From NCBI GenBank assembly GCA_003251535.1, contig QKFD01000022.1, positions 1 to 48,721 on the forward strand: a stretch of 48,721 nucleotides of DNA, in the 5' to 3' direction. A program made the position numbers and the translations under genes. The first letter of the stretch is position 1. Each line of letters begins with the position of its first letter. The notes under the pieces were generated by a model, which searched no databases, was not told where the DNA came from, and worked only from the letters and a program-made list of their open reading frames with translations. The DNA is from Chromatiales bacterium. GTDB taxonomy: Bacteria; Pseudomonadota; Gammaproteobacteria; Thiohalomonadales; Thiohalomonadaceae. Shown one piece after another: positions 41,085 through 48,721 of the stretch.

Positions 41085-43379
41085 ATGACCATGATGGGTA
41101 CAGAGGGGCAACAGCCGATGGGCAGTGGGGATGGGCAGCAGCTGGCGGAGCGGGTGCGCTATCTGGAGCTGTTGTTGGAGGTGACCCGGCGCATGGCCAG
41201 CGTCGATTCCCTCGACGAGGTGCTGCGCACCCTGGTGGAGATCACCACCGCTGAGTTGCGGGCGGAGCGCGGCTCGCTCTTTCTCAACGACCCACAGACC
41301 AATGAACTCTACTCGCGGGTGGCCCAGGGCCATATCCAGCGGGAGATCCGCTTCATCAACACCACGGGTATCGCGGGTCACGTCTACAGCAGCGGCCAGG
41401 CGGCGATTGTCGATGACGCCTACACCGATCCCCGCTTCAACCGCTCCATCGATGAACAGACCGGCTTTACCACCAAGAGCGTGCTCTGTATCCCCATCAA
41501 GACCGTCAAGGGGGAGGTGATCGGCGTCGCCCAGAGCCTCAACAAGCGGGGGCGATCCTTCAATAGCGCCGACCTGGAGCTGTTTCAGGCGATGATCGCC
41601 CAGGGCACCTTGGCCCTGTTGAGCGCCCAGCAGATCGAGCGGATGCGGGCGCTCCGCCAGCAGGAGATGGAGTTTATCAATGTGGTATCGGAGGTGACCG
41701 CCGATATCCAGTTGGGCTCCCTGCTGCGGCGGGTGATGGGGGAGGCGACCCGGCTGCTCACCGCCGAGCGCTCCACCCTGTTTCTGAATGACGACAAGAC
41801 CGATGAGCTTTGGTCAGAGGTGGGGGAGGGGCTGGAGTCGATGCAGATCCGTTTCCCCAACCACGTCGGGATCGCCGGGGCGGTCTTCACCTCCGGTCGC
41901 TCCATCAACATCCCCTACGCCTACGCCGATCTGCGCTTCAACCCCGCCTTTGACCGCCAGACCGGCTTTTTTACCCGCTCCATCCTCTGTGTGCCCATCG
42001 TCAATAAGCAGGGGCGGACCATCGGTGTGACCCAGGTGCTCAACAAGCGCGGTGGGCCGTTTACCGCGGAAGATGAGTCACGGCTGCGGGCCTTCACCGC
42101 GCAGATCTCCATCGCCCTCGAAAACGCCAAGCTGTTCGCCGATGTGCAGAGCATGAAGAACTATAACGAGGCGATGCTGGAGTCGATGGCGAGCGGGGTC
42201 ATCACCCTGGACGAGGCGGAGCGCATCGCCACCTGCAACGCCGCCGGGCTGCGCATCCTGCGGGTGGGGGCGGCGGAGATCTTGGGGCGGCCGGTGCGGG
42301 AGTGCTTCACCGGCAGCAACGCCTGGGTGCTGGAGCGGCTGCGGCATGTGGCGGAGAGTGCCGTCACCGACACCATCATGGAGGGGGAGCTGCATATCGG
42401 CGAGGAGGCGGTGTCGGTCAATCTCACCGCCCTGCCACTGCTCTCCGCCGAGAAGCGGCGCATCGGCTCGATGCTGCTCATCGAAGATATCAGCAACGAG
42501 AAGCGGCTCAAATCCACCATGTCGCGCTACATGGACCCGGGGATCGCCGATCGGCTGGTGGCCAGCGGGGCCGAGGTGCTGGGGGGGCAGAGTGTCACCG
42601 CCACGGTGCTGTTCTGCGATATCCGCGCCTTCACCTCCATCGCCGAGCAGCTGGGGGCGCAGGGGACGGTGACCCTGCTCAACGACTACTTCACCCTGAT
42701 GGTGGAGTGCATCGCCCGCGAACAGGGGATGTTGGACAAGTTCATCGGCGACGCCATCATGGCCGCCTTCGGTATCCCGGTGGCCCACGACGACGACGCC
42801 GACCGGGCGGTGCGGGCCGCTATCCACATGATGCGCGAGCTGACCACCTGGAACCGGCTGCGCGTCTCCGACGGCAAGCTGCCGGTGGATATCGGCATCG
42901 GCCTCAACACCGATCAAGTGGTGGCCGGCAACATCGGCTCGAAGAAGCGGATGGACTACACCATCATCGGCGATGGGGTCAATCTGGCGGCGCGCCTGGA
43001 GTCGGCCTGTAAGCAGTACGGCACCCACATCCTGGTGAGCGAGTTCACCTACCGTCGGCTGCGCGGCACCTACTTTGCCCGGGAGCTGGACCTGGTGGTG
43101 GTGAAGGGGAAGTCGGCGCCGGTGGCCATCTTCGAGATCCTCGATTACCACAACGACGACACCTATCCCCAGCTGATCGACGCCCTCCGGGCCTTCAAGG
43201 TGGGGCTCACCCAGTATCGCCGCCGTGAATGGGCCGCCGCCAGCGAGGCGTTCCGCGAGGTGCTGGAGATCAACCCCCGCGATCAGGCGGCGGCGATCTA
43301 CCTGGAGCGGTGCGCCTGGTTCAGCGCCCACCCGCCGGAGGAGCAGTGGAATGGGGTCTGGGTCATGGAGTCGAAGTGA
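41085..43379 (+). CDS. Class III adenylate cyclase with GAF-GAF-PAS regulatory domains
   Basis: This 764-residue soluble cyclase has the layout of cyanobacterial CyaB1/CyaB2: GAF-A (about 40-185), GAF-B (205-350), PAS (360-475), catalytic domain (500-680) and a TPR-like tail (690-750). Metal-binding Asp512 (LFCDIRAF) and Asp556 (FIGDAIM), substrate Lys552 and Asp624 (RMDYT), and transition-state Asn633/Arg637 (GVNLAAR) indicate ATP as substrate and an intact site. GAF-B holds a full NKFDE cyclic-nucleotide motif (Asn320, Lys321, Phe326, Asp330, Glu331), while GAF-A ends in Asp-Leu. Feedback by cAMP through GAF-B is likely by analogy. ATGs at 41091 and 41094 are alternative starts. Confidence 0.93.
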   Translation: MTMMGTEGQQPMGSGDGQQLAERVRYLELLLEVTRRMASVDSLDEVLRTLVEITTAELRAERGSLFLNDPQTNELYSRVAQGHIQREIRFINTTGIAGHVYSSGQAAIVDDAYTDPRFNRSIDEQTGFTTKSVLCIPIKTVKGEVIGVAQSLNKRGRSFNSADLELFQAMIAQGTLALLSAQQIERMRALRQQEMEFINVVSEVTADIQLGSLLRRVMGEATRLLTAERSTLFLNDDKTDELWSEVGEGLESMQIRFPNHVGIAGAVFTSGRSINIPYAYADLRFNPAFDRQTGFFTRSILCVPIVNKQGRTIGVTQVLNKRGGPFTAEDESRLRAFTAQISIALENAKLFADVQSMKNYNEAMLESMASGVITLDEAERIATCNAAGLRILRVGAAEILGRPVRECFTGSNAWVLERLRHVAESAVTDTIMEGELHIGEEAVSVNLTALPLLSAEKRRIGSMLLIEDISNEKRLKSTMSRYMDPGIADRLVASGAEVLGGQSVTATVLFCDIRAFTSIAEQLGAQGTVTLLNDYFTLMVECIAREQGMLDKFIGDAIMAAFGIPVAHDDDADRAVRAAIHMMRELTTWNRLRVSDGKLPVDIGIGLNTDQVVAGNIGSKKRMDYTIIGDGVNLAARLESACKQYGTHILVSEFTYRRLRGTYFARELDLVVVKGKSAPVAIFEILDYHNDDTYPQLIDALRAFKVGLTQYRRREWAAASEAFREVLEINPRDQAAAIYLERCAWFSAHPPEEQWNGVWVMESK

Positions 43380-43419
43380 GCCCTAGCGAGCTAAGACCCA
43401 TGTCAGGGGGCGCTTGAGG

Positions 43420-44172
43420 GTGGAGGCGCTCGCCCCTGAACTACTCCTCATTGCCCTGCTGGTCGGGGCGGGGGCTGGGCTGTTTGATACCGTGGTTGGC
43501 GGGGGTGGGCTGATCACCCTGCCGGCCCTGCTGGCCTTTGGCCTGGGGCCGGCCGAGGCGCTGGCCACCAATAAGCTCCAGGGGAGTTTGGGCACCCTCG
43601 CGGCCACCCTCCAGTTCCGCCGACTGGGGCTGCTCGATCTCGCTATCTTGGGCCCGGCCGCCCTCTGCGCCTTTCTGGGTTCGCTGTTGGGGGCGCTGCT
43701 GGTCAGCGTGTTGAGTGCCACCACCCTGGAGCGGATCATCCCGCTGTTGCTCCTACTCTTTGCCGCCTATTTTCTCTTCTCTCCCCGTATCGCCGAGGAG
43801 GACTCCCAGGCGCGGCTGGGACCACTGCCGTTCGCGGTCACCGCGGCACTGGGGATCGGCTTCTACGATGGCTTCTTTGGGCCGGGTACCGGCTCCTTCT
43901 TCTCGGTCGCCATCATCATGCTGCTGGGCTTCAACCTGCGGCGGGCTATCGGCAACACCAAGCTGCTCAACTTTGCCAGCAACCTGGGGGCGCTGTTGGT
44001 CTTCACCCTGACGGGCCACATCCAGTGGCTGCTGGGGTTGACGCTGGGGGTGGGACAGATGGCCGGCGCCTGGCTCGGCTCCCATGCCGTGGTCAAGGCC
44101 GATCTCCGCCTCCTCAAACCGCTGCTGGTGGTGGTGGCTCTGGCCATCTCCATCAAGCTACTGCTCCACTAA
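43420..44172 (+). CDS. TSUP-family (TauE/SafE) membrane transporter
   Basis: The protein has about 250 residues, eight hydrophobic segments and the duplicated family motif: GAGAGLFDTVVGGGGLITLPALL in the first half (in two parts), followed by ATNKLQGSLGT, and GFYDGFFGPGTGSFF plus NTKLLNFASNLGALL in the second. Such carriers move sulfite, sulfonates or other organic anions. The GTG at 43420 is chosen because AGGGGG lies 9 bp upstream; the TTG at 43414 would be too close to it. It is separated by 40 bp from the cyclase gene and may be read through. Substrate unknown. Confidence 0.87.
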   Translation: MEALAPELLLIALLVGAGAGLFDTVVGGGGLITLPALLAFGLGPAEALATNKLQGSLGTLAATLQFRRLGLLDLAILGPAALCAFLGSLLGALLVSVLSATTLERIIPLLLLLFAAYFLFSPRIAEEDSQARLGPLPFAVTAALGIGFYDGFFGPGTGSFFSVAIIMLLGFNLRRAIGNTKLLNFASNLGALLVFTLTGHIQWLLGLTLGVGQMAGAWLGSHAVVKADLRLLKPLLVVVALAISIKLLLH

Positions 44173-44279
44173 CCCCCACCCCGCTTGGGCCGCCGCCCCC
44201 TGCGATGGGGGCGGGTAGAGCGCCCAGCGGGGGCCGCCAGGTGCTTGAGAAATTCAGAAAACTCTAATTTTTTAAGCGT

Positions 44280-44308
44280 TTGCCATGCAAAATCGAATCT
44301 CCCATACT
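44280..44308 (+). promoter_or_regulatory. Sigma-70-type promoter before the LprI-like gene
   Basis: TTGCCA (44280-44285, 5 of 6 to the -35 consensus) and CATACT (44303-44308, 4 of 6 to -10) are spaced exactly 17 bp, in an AT-rich stretch unusual for the window. Predicted start about 44315, leaving a 110-nt leader. Confidence 0.55.
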
Positions 44309-44425
44309 CCTTGGCAGATCTCCTCTCCGCAGGGCACCGGGTGGATGCCGGCGGCCCCAGGCAGGGGATGAGGGGCCCCCGTCCCCGCTGAAAACCAGAC
44401 GCTACCGACACAGGAGTGGACCGCC

Positions 44426-44809
44426 ATGCGCAGCGCCCTTACCCTCATCGTTGCCCTCTTAGCCCCCCTCAGCCCCACCGCCCTGCACGCCGAACCGGCC
44501 GCCGAGTGTGGTAGCGATAATGTCTGCCTCTCCCGCCAGCTCCAGGCGGCGGAGCGGGAGATGGATGAGCTGGTGGTGACTATCCAACGGCAGACGCTGC
44601 AAGCGGGTAGCGGGCCGTCCGCCTTTGCCGCCCGCCGCTCATTTGATGACGCCCAGAGCATGTTTGTGGTCTATCGCGGCATCACCTGTAACTGGCAGTA
44701 CAATGGCGCCACTACCCAGCGTAGCGAGACGTTGCGGGGCTGTATGGTCCGCATGACCCAGCAGCGCAACGATGAGCTGCGGCTGTGGCTCGCCGATCAC
44801 CCCACCTGA
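44426..44809 (+). CDS. Periplasmic LprI-like (DUF1311-type) protein
   Basis: The 127-residue exported protein has a signal peptide (about 1-22, ending LHAEP). The mature part has four cysteines (ECGSDNVCLSRQL, ITCNWQY, GCMVRM), likely two disulfides, and a helical core LQAAEREMDELVVTIQ with later RRSFDDAQSMFVVYR. The pattern resembles the LprI N-terminal domain, which inhibits lysozyme in mycobacteria, but the family is broad and the role here is unproven. It is followed by a small gene 11 bp away. Confidence 0.6.
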   Translation: MRSALTLIVALLAPLSPTALHAEPAAECGSDNVCLSRQLQAAEREMDELVVTIQRQTLQAGSGPSAFAARRSFDDAQSMFVVYRGITCNWQYNGATTQRSETLRGCMVRMTQQRNDELRLWLADHPT

Positions 44810-44820
44810 TATAGGTCACC

Positions 44821-45057
44821 ATGCCCCATCCCATCCACGACCCCGAGGCGGGCCCCCTGAGTGAGGTCTACGCCATCGTCTACACCCCACGCCGTCAGCG
44901 CGATCGCTTCCCTGAGAACTGTGTCGAGGTGGTGGCCTCGGCGGAGGCGGCGCTGGCCGGCGCCGATCCCGACCACCACCGTCACCCGGCGCGGGTCATC
45001 GGCCCCTCCCGTTCATCCGAGGGGTTGCGGCTCTACTACCTGGTCGGCTGGCTATAA
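44821..45057 (+). CDS. Small conserved protein of unknown function
   Basis: The 78-residue product contains YAIVYTPRRQRDRFPENCVEVV (residues 17-38, in two parts), a central AGADPDHHRHPARVIGPSRSSEG and an ending LRLYYLVGWL. I recall similar YTPRR.RDRFPE...GPSRSSEG proteins in other gammaproteobacteria, without known function. It is soluble, with a compact alpha/beta look. Its start lies 11 bp after the LprI-like stop, which may place it in that unit. Confidence 0.65.
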   Translation: MPHPIHDPEAGPLSEVYAIVYTPRRQRDRFPENCVEVVASAEAALAGADPDHHRHPARVIGPSRSSEGLRLYYLVGWL

Positions 45058-45221
45058 GGCCGGCCGATCCCTCCTCCACGTGCCCTATTGACGGCAGCGG
45101 TAGCCCCGCCCTTGGCCCTGCCGGGGGCGCTGAATTGTCCTCCCCAATTGCACCATTGACTGCGGCAGGGGGAGGGGGGAGATTGGCCGCGCCAAACTGG
45201 CACGTTAGAGGACCCTAATTT

Positions 45222-46562
45222 ATGAAGCGGATGTTTCTGCTGCTGACCCTGTTGCCAGTGGTGGCCATGGGCGGTGCCAGCGGGGCCAGGCTGCCCGAGT
45301 TTGTCTTCACGCCGCCCCCCTTTGCCGACCAAAGTGATCCCAAGATCGCCCAGCTTATCTCCCGCTCCGCGCAGCTCACCTATGAGTATCCGGCCAAGGC
45401 CCGCCCGTTGGTGGTCGAGGCGCTGGAGATGGCCAGCAAGGGGCGGGAGATAGAGGAGTATGACTACCTCTATAGCCTCTACCTGTTGGAGAAGAACTGC
45501 TTCTCCGGCCCGGACTCCGCCGAGTTTGGACCCGGTACGCCGGAGGACTACGACCGGGTGGCCTGGCTGCTCCTTGGGCTGCTAGAGGGGAAGGCCGGGC
45601 AGTGGGTCTTCACGCCCCAGGGGCGGTTCTACCTGGAGGCCTATTTCGCCGTAGGTAATGGCCTGGCCTGGCGGCTCTATGAGCAGGCCGGGGAGGACCC
45701 ACAGAAGTTGGCGAAGGCGCTGGCCGTGGTCCAGCCAGTGGCGGCCTTGGTGGACCGCCCGCAGTATAACTATGTCTTGGATACCGAGGTCCGTATCCTG
45801 CTCAAGATGGGGCGTAGTGAGGAGGCCTATCGGATCGTCCACCAGGTGCTCGCCCGTCACCCGCAGTTTGAGAATTTTGCCGATATCCGCAAGAGTGCGG
45901 CCTATCAGACGTGGCTGGAGGAGCTGACCGCCATGACCACGGAGGGCACCTCTAGCGATGGCCCCCAGCCGGAGTCAGAGGTGGAGCGCATCCAGCAAGG
46001 GCTGGATAAGTTTAATAAGTACCTGGCGAAGGCGTTTGATCCATCGACCGTGGAGTGGTACCGGCTGGGCTTCAAACCACCGGATAGCGCCGACACCCTC
46101 GCGGCCCTCGGTAAACAGACCGGCCTCCCGGTACCCACCAGCCTATCCGAACTGCTGACCCGCTATGGGGCACCCCACTCACCGGCCGAGACCGATTGGC
46201 AGGCGCTAGAGCTATATTCAGCGGCCGAGCTGCTGCACCAGTCCACCGGACTGAGTGCGGCCATTGATGAGACCTGGGGCGGACGCCCTGAGTTGGCGGA
46301 GTGGTTTACCCCTGAGCAGCGGCAGCGGATCGATCGGCAGGGGGTGGTCTTCGGCACGCGCAGGATCGACGACAATACCATCGAGTACCTCATGTACGAC
46401 GCCGCGGGCACCTTCCTCCGCGTCAGCTACTTCCAGGACGATCCGACCGACGCCGTGCAGTTCTTGACAGCCCTGCTCGACACGCCGCCCACTGGCGGCT
46501 CGTTGGAGGCGTTGTTAGCCGAACAGTTGCGTGAGATAAGGCGTGCCCTGAGCGAGGAGTAG
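45222..46562 (+). CDS. Exported protein with TPR-like N-terminal half and possible SUKH (SMI1/KNR4-like) C-terminal domain
   Basis: The 446-residue protein has a signal peptide (MKRMFLLLTLLPVVAMGG). The helical half (about 35-235) has repeating pairs such as RPLVVEALEMASKGREIEEYD and SEEAYRIVHQVLARHPQFENF, like TPR arrays. From about 275 the text resembles SUKH proteins: WYRLGFKPPDSADTLAALG, then GLPVPTSLSELLTRYGAP, LELYSAAELL and a late VVFGTRRIDDNTIEYLMYDA..FLRVSYFQDD. SUKH domains are best known as immunity proteins against nuclease toxins, but many have other roles. No toxin gene is adjacent. The GCACGTTAGAGGACC leader gives a usable Shine-Dalgarno (AGAGGA). Confidence 0.6.
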   Translation: MKRMFLLLTLLPVVAMGGASGARLPEFVFTPPPFADQSDPKIAQLISRSAQLTYEYPAKARPLVVEALEMASKGREIEEYDYLYSLYLLEKNCFSGPDSAEFGPGTPEDYDRVAWLLLGLLEGKAGQWVFTPQGRFYLEAYFAVGNGLAWRLYEQAGEDPQKLAKALAVVQPVAALVDRPQYNYVLDTEVRILLKMGRSEEAYRIVHQVLARHPQFENFADIRKSAAYQTWLEELTAMTTEGTSSDGPQPESEVERIQQGLDKFNKYLAKAFDPSTVEWYRLGFKPPDSADTLAALGKQTGLPVPTSLSELLTRYGAPHSPAETDWQALELYSAAELLHQSTGLSAAIDETWGGRPELAEWFTPEQRQRIDRQGVVFGTRRIDDNTIEYLMYDAAGTFLRVSYFQDDPTDAVQFLTALLDTPPTGGSLEALLAEQLREIRRALSEE

Positions 46563-46576
46563 GGGTTACCCCTTCG

Positions 46577-46612
46577 GGTGGCTAGATCCAGGCCTCCTGG
46601 GATCTAGCCACC
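46577..46612. terminator. 13-bp perfect hairpin between convergent genes
   Basis: GGTGGCTAGATCC (46577-46589) and its exact complement (46600-46612) flank a 10-nt loop in the 69-bp gap between the exported-protein gene and phoH. There is no T-run; it probably ends both transcripts or protects their 3' ends. Confidence 0.6.
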
Positions 46613-46631
46613 GCCCGGCAGATAACGGTTC

Positions 46632-48050
46632 TTAGAGCACCGTGGAGGCGAAGTCGGCCAAGCGCGAGCGCTCACCGCGCCGCAGGGTGACGTGGCCGCT
46701 GTGATCCCACCCCTTGAAGCGATCCACCACATAGGTGAGACCGGAGGAGGTCTCGGTGAGATAGGGGGTGTCGATCTGGGCGATGTTGCCGAGGCAGACC
46801 ATCTTGGTGCCAGGGCCGGCCCGGGTGATGAGGGTCTTCATCTGTTTGGAGGTGAGGTTCTGCGCCTCATCGATGATGACGAACTTGGAGAGGAAGGTGC
46901 GCCCGCGCATGAAGTTGAGGGAGCGGATCTTGATGCGCTTGTTGAGCAGATCCTGGGTGGCGGCGCGCTGCCAGTCGTTTTTGTTCTCCTTCTGCGTCAA
47001 CACCTCCAGATTGTCCATCAGCGCCCCCATCCAGGGCGTCATCTTCTCCTCCTCGGTGCCGGGGAGGAAGCCGATATCCTCGCCCACCGGCACGGTGACG
47101 CGGGTCATGATGATCTCGGTATAGCGGTTGTCATCCAGCGTCTGGGTGAGGGCCGCCGCCAGGGTGAGCAGGGTCTTGCCGGTACCGGCCTGGCCCATCA
47201 GGGTGACAAAATCGATCTCCGGGTCCATCAACAGGTTGAGGGCAAAGTTCTGCTCCCGATTGCGGGCGGAGATCCCCCACACCGGATGGCGCCCATTCTG
47301 GAAGTCGCGGGTCAGCTCGATCACCGCGCTCTCCCCCTCCACCTGCCGCACCACCGCCTCGAACGGCTGCTCCCCCTCTAACCAGAGGAACTGGTTGGGC
47401 GACCAGCTGGCGGTCATCGGTCCTTGCAAGCGATAGAAGGTGCGCCCCGACTCCTGCCACGACTCCATCGACTTACTGTGCTGCTCCCAGAAGTCGGCCG
47501 GCAGCTCGTCACTGCCGGTGAAGAGCAGGTTGACATCATCCAGCACCTGGTCGTTGCGATAGTCCTCCGCCGGGACCCCCACCACCGCCGCTTTAATGCG
47601 CAGGTTGGTGTCCTTGGAGACCAGGGTGACGGTGATCTCGGGGTGGTCCTTCTGGAGCGCCAGGGCGGTGCCGAGGATGGAGTTGTCGTTCTTATTGCCC
47701 GGTAGCCCCTGTGGTAGGGCGGAGTCGAGGATGTGGGTCTGGAAAAAGAGCCGGCCGGAGGGGCCGAAACTGAGGGCCAGCTCCGGGGCGGTGAGGGGGA
47801 GCCCATTTTCTAGGTCGGCGGGGTTAACGCCGGTCATCATGTCGTCTAGGAATCGGCTTGCCTGCCGGGCGTTGCGGGCGACTTCAGAGTGGCCCTTCTT
47901 GTTGTTGTCCAGCTCCTCCAACACCACCATCGGCAGGAACACATCGTGCTCCTGAAAGCGAAAGAGGGCGGTGGGGTCGTGCATCAGCACATTGGTGTCG
48001 AGAACGAACAGGCGCTTGCCGCTGATGGGGAGCCGCTTCTTCTTGGCCAT
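46632..48050 (-). CDS. PIN domain-PhoH ATPase fusion (YlaK/PhoH2-type)
   Basis: The 472-residue protein joins an N-terminal PIN nuclease domain (Asp18 in LFVLDTNVLMHDP, Glu45/46 in VVLEELDNNKKG, later acidic residues near 120-148) to a C-terminal PhoH ATPase with P-loop GQAGTGKT (286-293), Walker B-like FVIIDEAQNLT (about 393-403) and the arginine-rich GDxxQ-like NIAQIDTP. PhoH2-type proteins unwind and cut RNA in mycobacteria. The gene is next to bcp in many gammaproteobacteria. Both active sites look intact. Confidence 0.93.
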   Translation of the reverse strand: MAKKKRLPISGKRLFVLDTNVLMHDPTALFRFQEHDVFLPMVVLEELDNNKKGHSEVARNARQASRFLDDMMTGVNPADLENGLPLTAPELALSFGPSGRLFFQTHILDSALPQGLPGNKNDNSILGTALALQKDHPEITVTLVSKDTNLRIKAAVVGVPAEDYRNDQVLDDVNLLFTGSDELPADFWEQHSKSMESWQESGRTFYRLQGPMTASWSPNQFLWLEGEQPFEAVVRQVEGESAVIELTRDFQNGRHPVWGISARNREQNFALNLLMDPEIDFVTLMGQAGTGKTLLTLAAALTQTLDDNRYTEIIMTRVTVPVGEDIGFLPGTEEEKMTPWMGALMDNLEVLTQKENKNDWQRAATQDLLNKRIKIRSLNFMRGRTFLSKFVIIDEAQNLTSKQMKTLITRAGPGTKMVCLGNIAQIDTPYLTETSSGLTYVVDRFKGWDHSGHVTLRRGERSRLADFASTVL

Positions 48051-48089
48051 AGGGAGATCCCGGGAGAGGGTGGGTGGGGTGGGTGGTTT

Positions 48090-48557
48090 TTATAGGGCGC
48101 GCACGGCGGCGAGGACCTCCTCGGCGTGGCCCTCTATCTTTACCTTGCGCCAGACGCGGCGGACGATGCCCTCGGCGTCAATGAGAAAGGTGCTGCGCTC
48201 GATGCCGCGCACCTTCTTGCCATACATGTTCTTGTCCTTCATCACCTCGAAGCGCTGGCAGAGCTGCTCCTCGCTATCGGAGATGAGATCAAACGGGAAG
48301 CCCTGCTTGGCCTTGAAGTTTTCGTGGGTCTTCAGGCCATCGCGGGAGATCCCCAGGACCACCGCGCCGGCGGTACTGAAGGCGTCATGGAGATCGCGGA
48401 AGTTCTGCCCCTCGGTGGTGCAGCCGGGGGTGTTGTCGCGCGGGTAGAAGTAGAGCACGACGATCTGGCCCCGCAGATCGGCCAGATGGATCTCCTTGCC
48501 GCCGGTGGCGGGCAGGGTGAAGTCGGGGGCCGGCTGGCCCGGGGTGATCGGTTCCAT
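48090..48557 (-). CDS. bcp: Thiol peroxidase of the Bcp/PrxQ family
   Basis: The 155-residue thioredoxin-fold peroxidase reduces hydrogen peroxide and organic hydroperoxides. The peroxidatic Cys46 is in PRDNTPGCTTEG. The resolving cysteine usually five residues later (as in E. coli) is replaced by Gln51. The only other cysteine is Cys100 (SEEQLCQRF), 54 residues away. A conserved late segment KNMYGKKVRGIERSTFLID follows. It sits between phoH and gcvR, as in related genomes. Confidence 0.95.
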   Translation of the reverse strand: MEPITPGQPAPDFTLPATGGKEIHLADLRGQIVVLYFYPRDNTPGCTTEGQNFRDLHDAFSTAGAVVLGISRDGLKTHENFKAKQGFPFDLISDSEEQLCQRFEVMKDKNMYGKKVRGIERSTFLIDAEGIVRRVWRKVKIEGHAEEVLAAVRAL

Positions 48558-48631
48558 AGCGGTTGGCCTCGTCGTCAGAGGTGGTGGTGAGAGGTGGAGC
48601 GGGGCGGGGCAGCCAGTCGATTCACTGGCGC

Positions 48632-48721
48632 TCAGCCCTTGACGGGCTCCAAGACGGCATCAAGGTTGAGGGTATCGCAGAAGTCGAGGAACTCCTCCCG
48701 CAGGTGGGAGATGGGGAGATC
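48632..48721 (-). CDS. gcvR: Glycine cleavage system transcriptional repressor GcvR (C-terminal end only)
   Basis: The last 29 codons of a minus-strand gene continue beyond the right edge. The sequence ending LREEFLDFCDTLNLDAVLEPVKG is the conserved C-terminus of GcvR-type ACT-domain regulators. The gcvR-bcp pairing is conserved in gammaproteobacteria, including E. coli, which supports the call. Confidence 0.8.
   Translation of the reverse strand, partial: DLPISHLREEFLDFCDTLNLDAVLEPVKG

Noticed and set aside
42078-43331. 417-codon minus-strand open frame across the cyclase
   Set aside because: His/Gly/Arg-rich composition typical of antisense reading in GC-rich DNA; the plus-strand frame carries all cyclase motifs.

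Overview
The window comes from a GC-rich gammaproteobacterium. The gene orders gcvR-bcp, folK-panB-panC, glyA-nrdR-ribD-ribE-ribBA-ribH-nusB and xseB-ispA-dxs are typical of that class. FolE2 instead of FolE, a urea-carboxylase-type ABC transporter, a stand-alone CZB protein and dense cyclic-nucleotide signalling suggest a free-living environmental lineage (Chromatiales-like, an inference only). No rRNA, CRISPR array, prophage or replication origin was seen.

Left edge (1-2590): the 5' part of an IS4-type transposase gene (minus strand) abuts the headless 3' end of a solute-binding-protein gene whose permease and ATPase follow intact. This is a rearrangement scar. Region 2747-4600: dcd, a stand-alone zinc-binding CZB protein and a secreted DUF3108 protein. 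Region 4992-9438: four tightly packed plus-strand genes (GT39 transferase, PAP2 phosphatase, LPG-synthase-type membrane protein, GT9 transferase) that look like an envelope glycolipid pathway. Region 9524-15268: dgt converges on a minus-strand operon xseB-ispA-dxs-queD-folE2 (isoprenoid precursors, then the pterin steps feeding queuosine and folate). Region 15508-16929: a small coiled-coil protein with two terminators, a secreted acidic-tailed protein and two tandem tRNA-Glu(CTC) genes.

Region 16985-29817 is a biosynthetic core on the plus strand: pcnB-folK-deoxynucleoside kinase-panB-panC-panD, tal, then glyA-nrdR and the riboflavin genes to nusB. RibBA carries a degraded GTP cyclohydrolase II half. 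The only minus-strand gene there is a 65-residue SAP protein with four cysteines.

Region 29841-43379 is a signalling island: two PAS-GGDEF-EAL proteins, a Cache-HAMP-PAS histidine kinase with a single-domain response regulator, an FNR-like regulator followed by a NifX-like gene with a well-placed TTGA-N6-TCAA box, and a GAF-GAF-PAS class III adenylate cyclase. The cyclase lies 3 bp after a gene for a helical protein made of exact 36-residue repeats. That repeat protein/cyclase pair is the best candidate here for an undescribed system; the FNR-like/NifX-like pair with its promoter is the clearest regulatory circuit.

Region 43420-48721: a TSUP transporter, a periplasmic LprI-like protein, a small conserved protein, a secreted protein with a possible SUKH-like domain, then (minus strand) PIN-PhoH ATPase, a Bcp peroxiredoxin lacking the usual +5 resolving cysteine, and the end of gcvR.

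All calls rest on reading the sequence and remembered family features; no database search was run.
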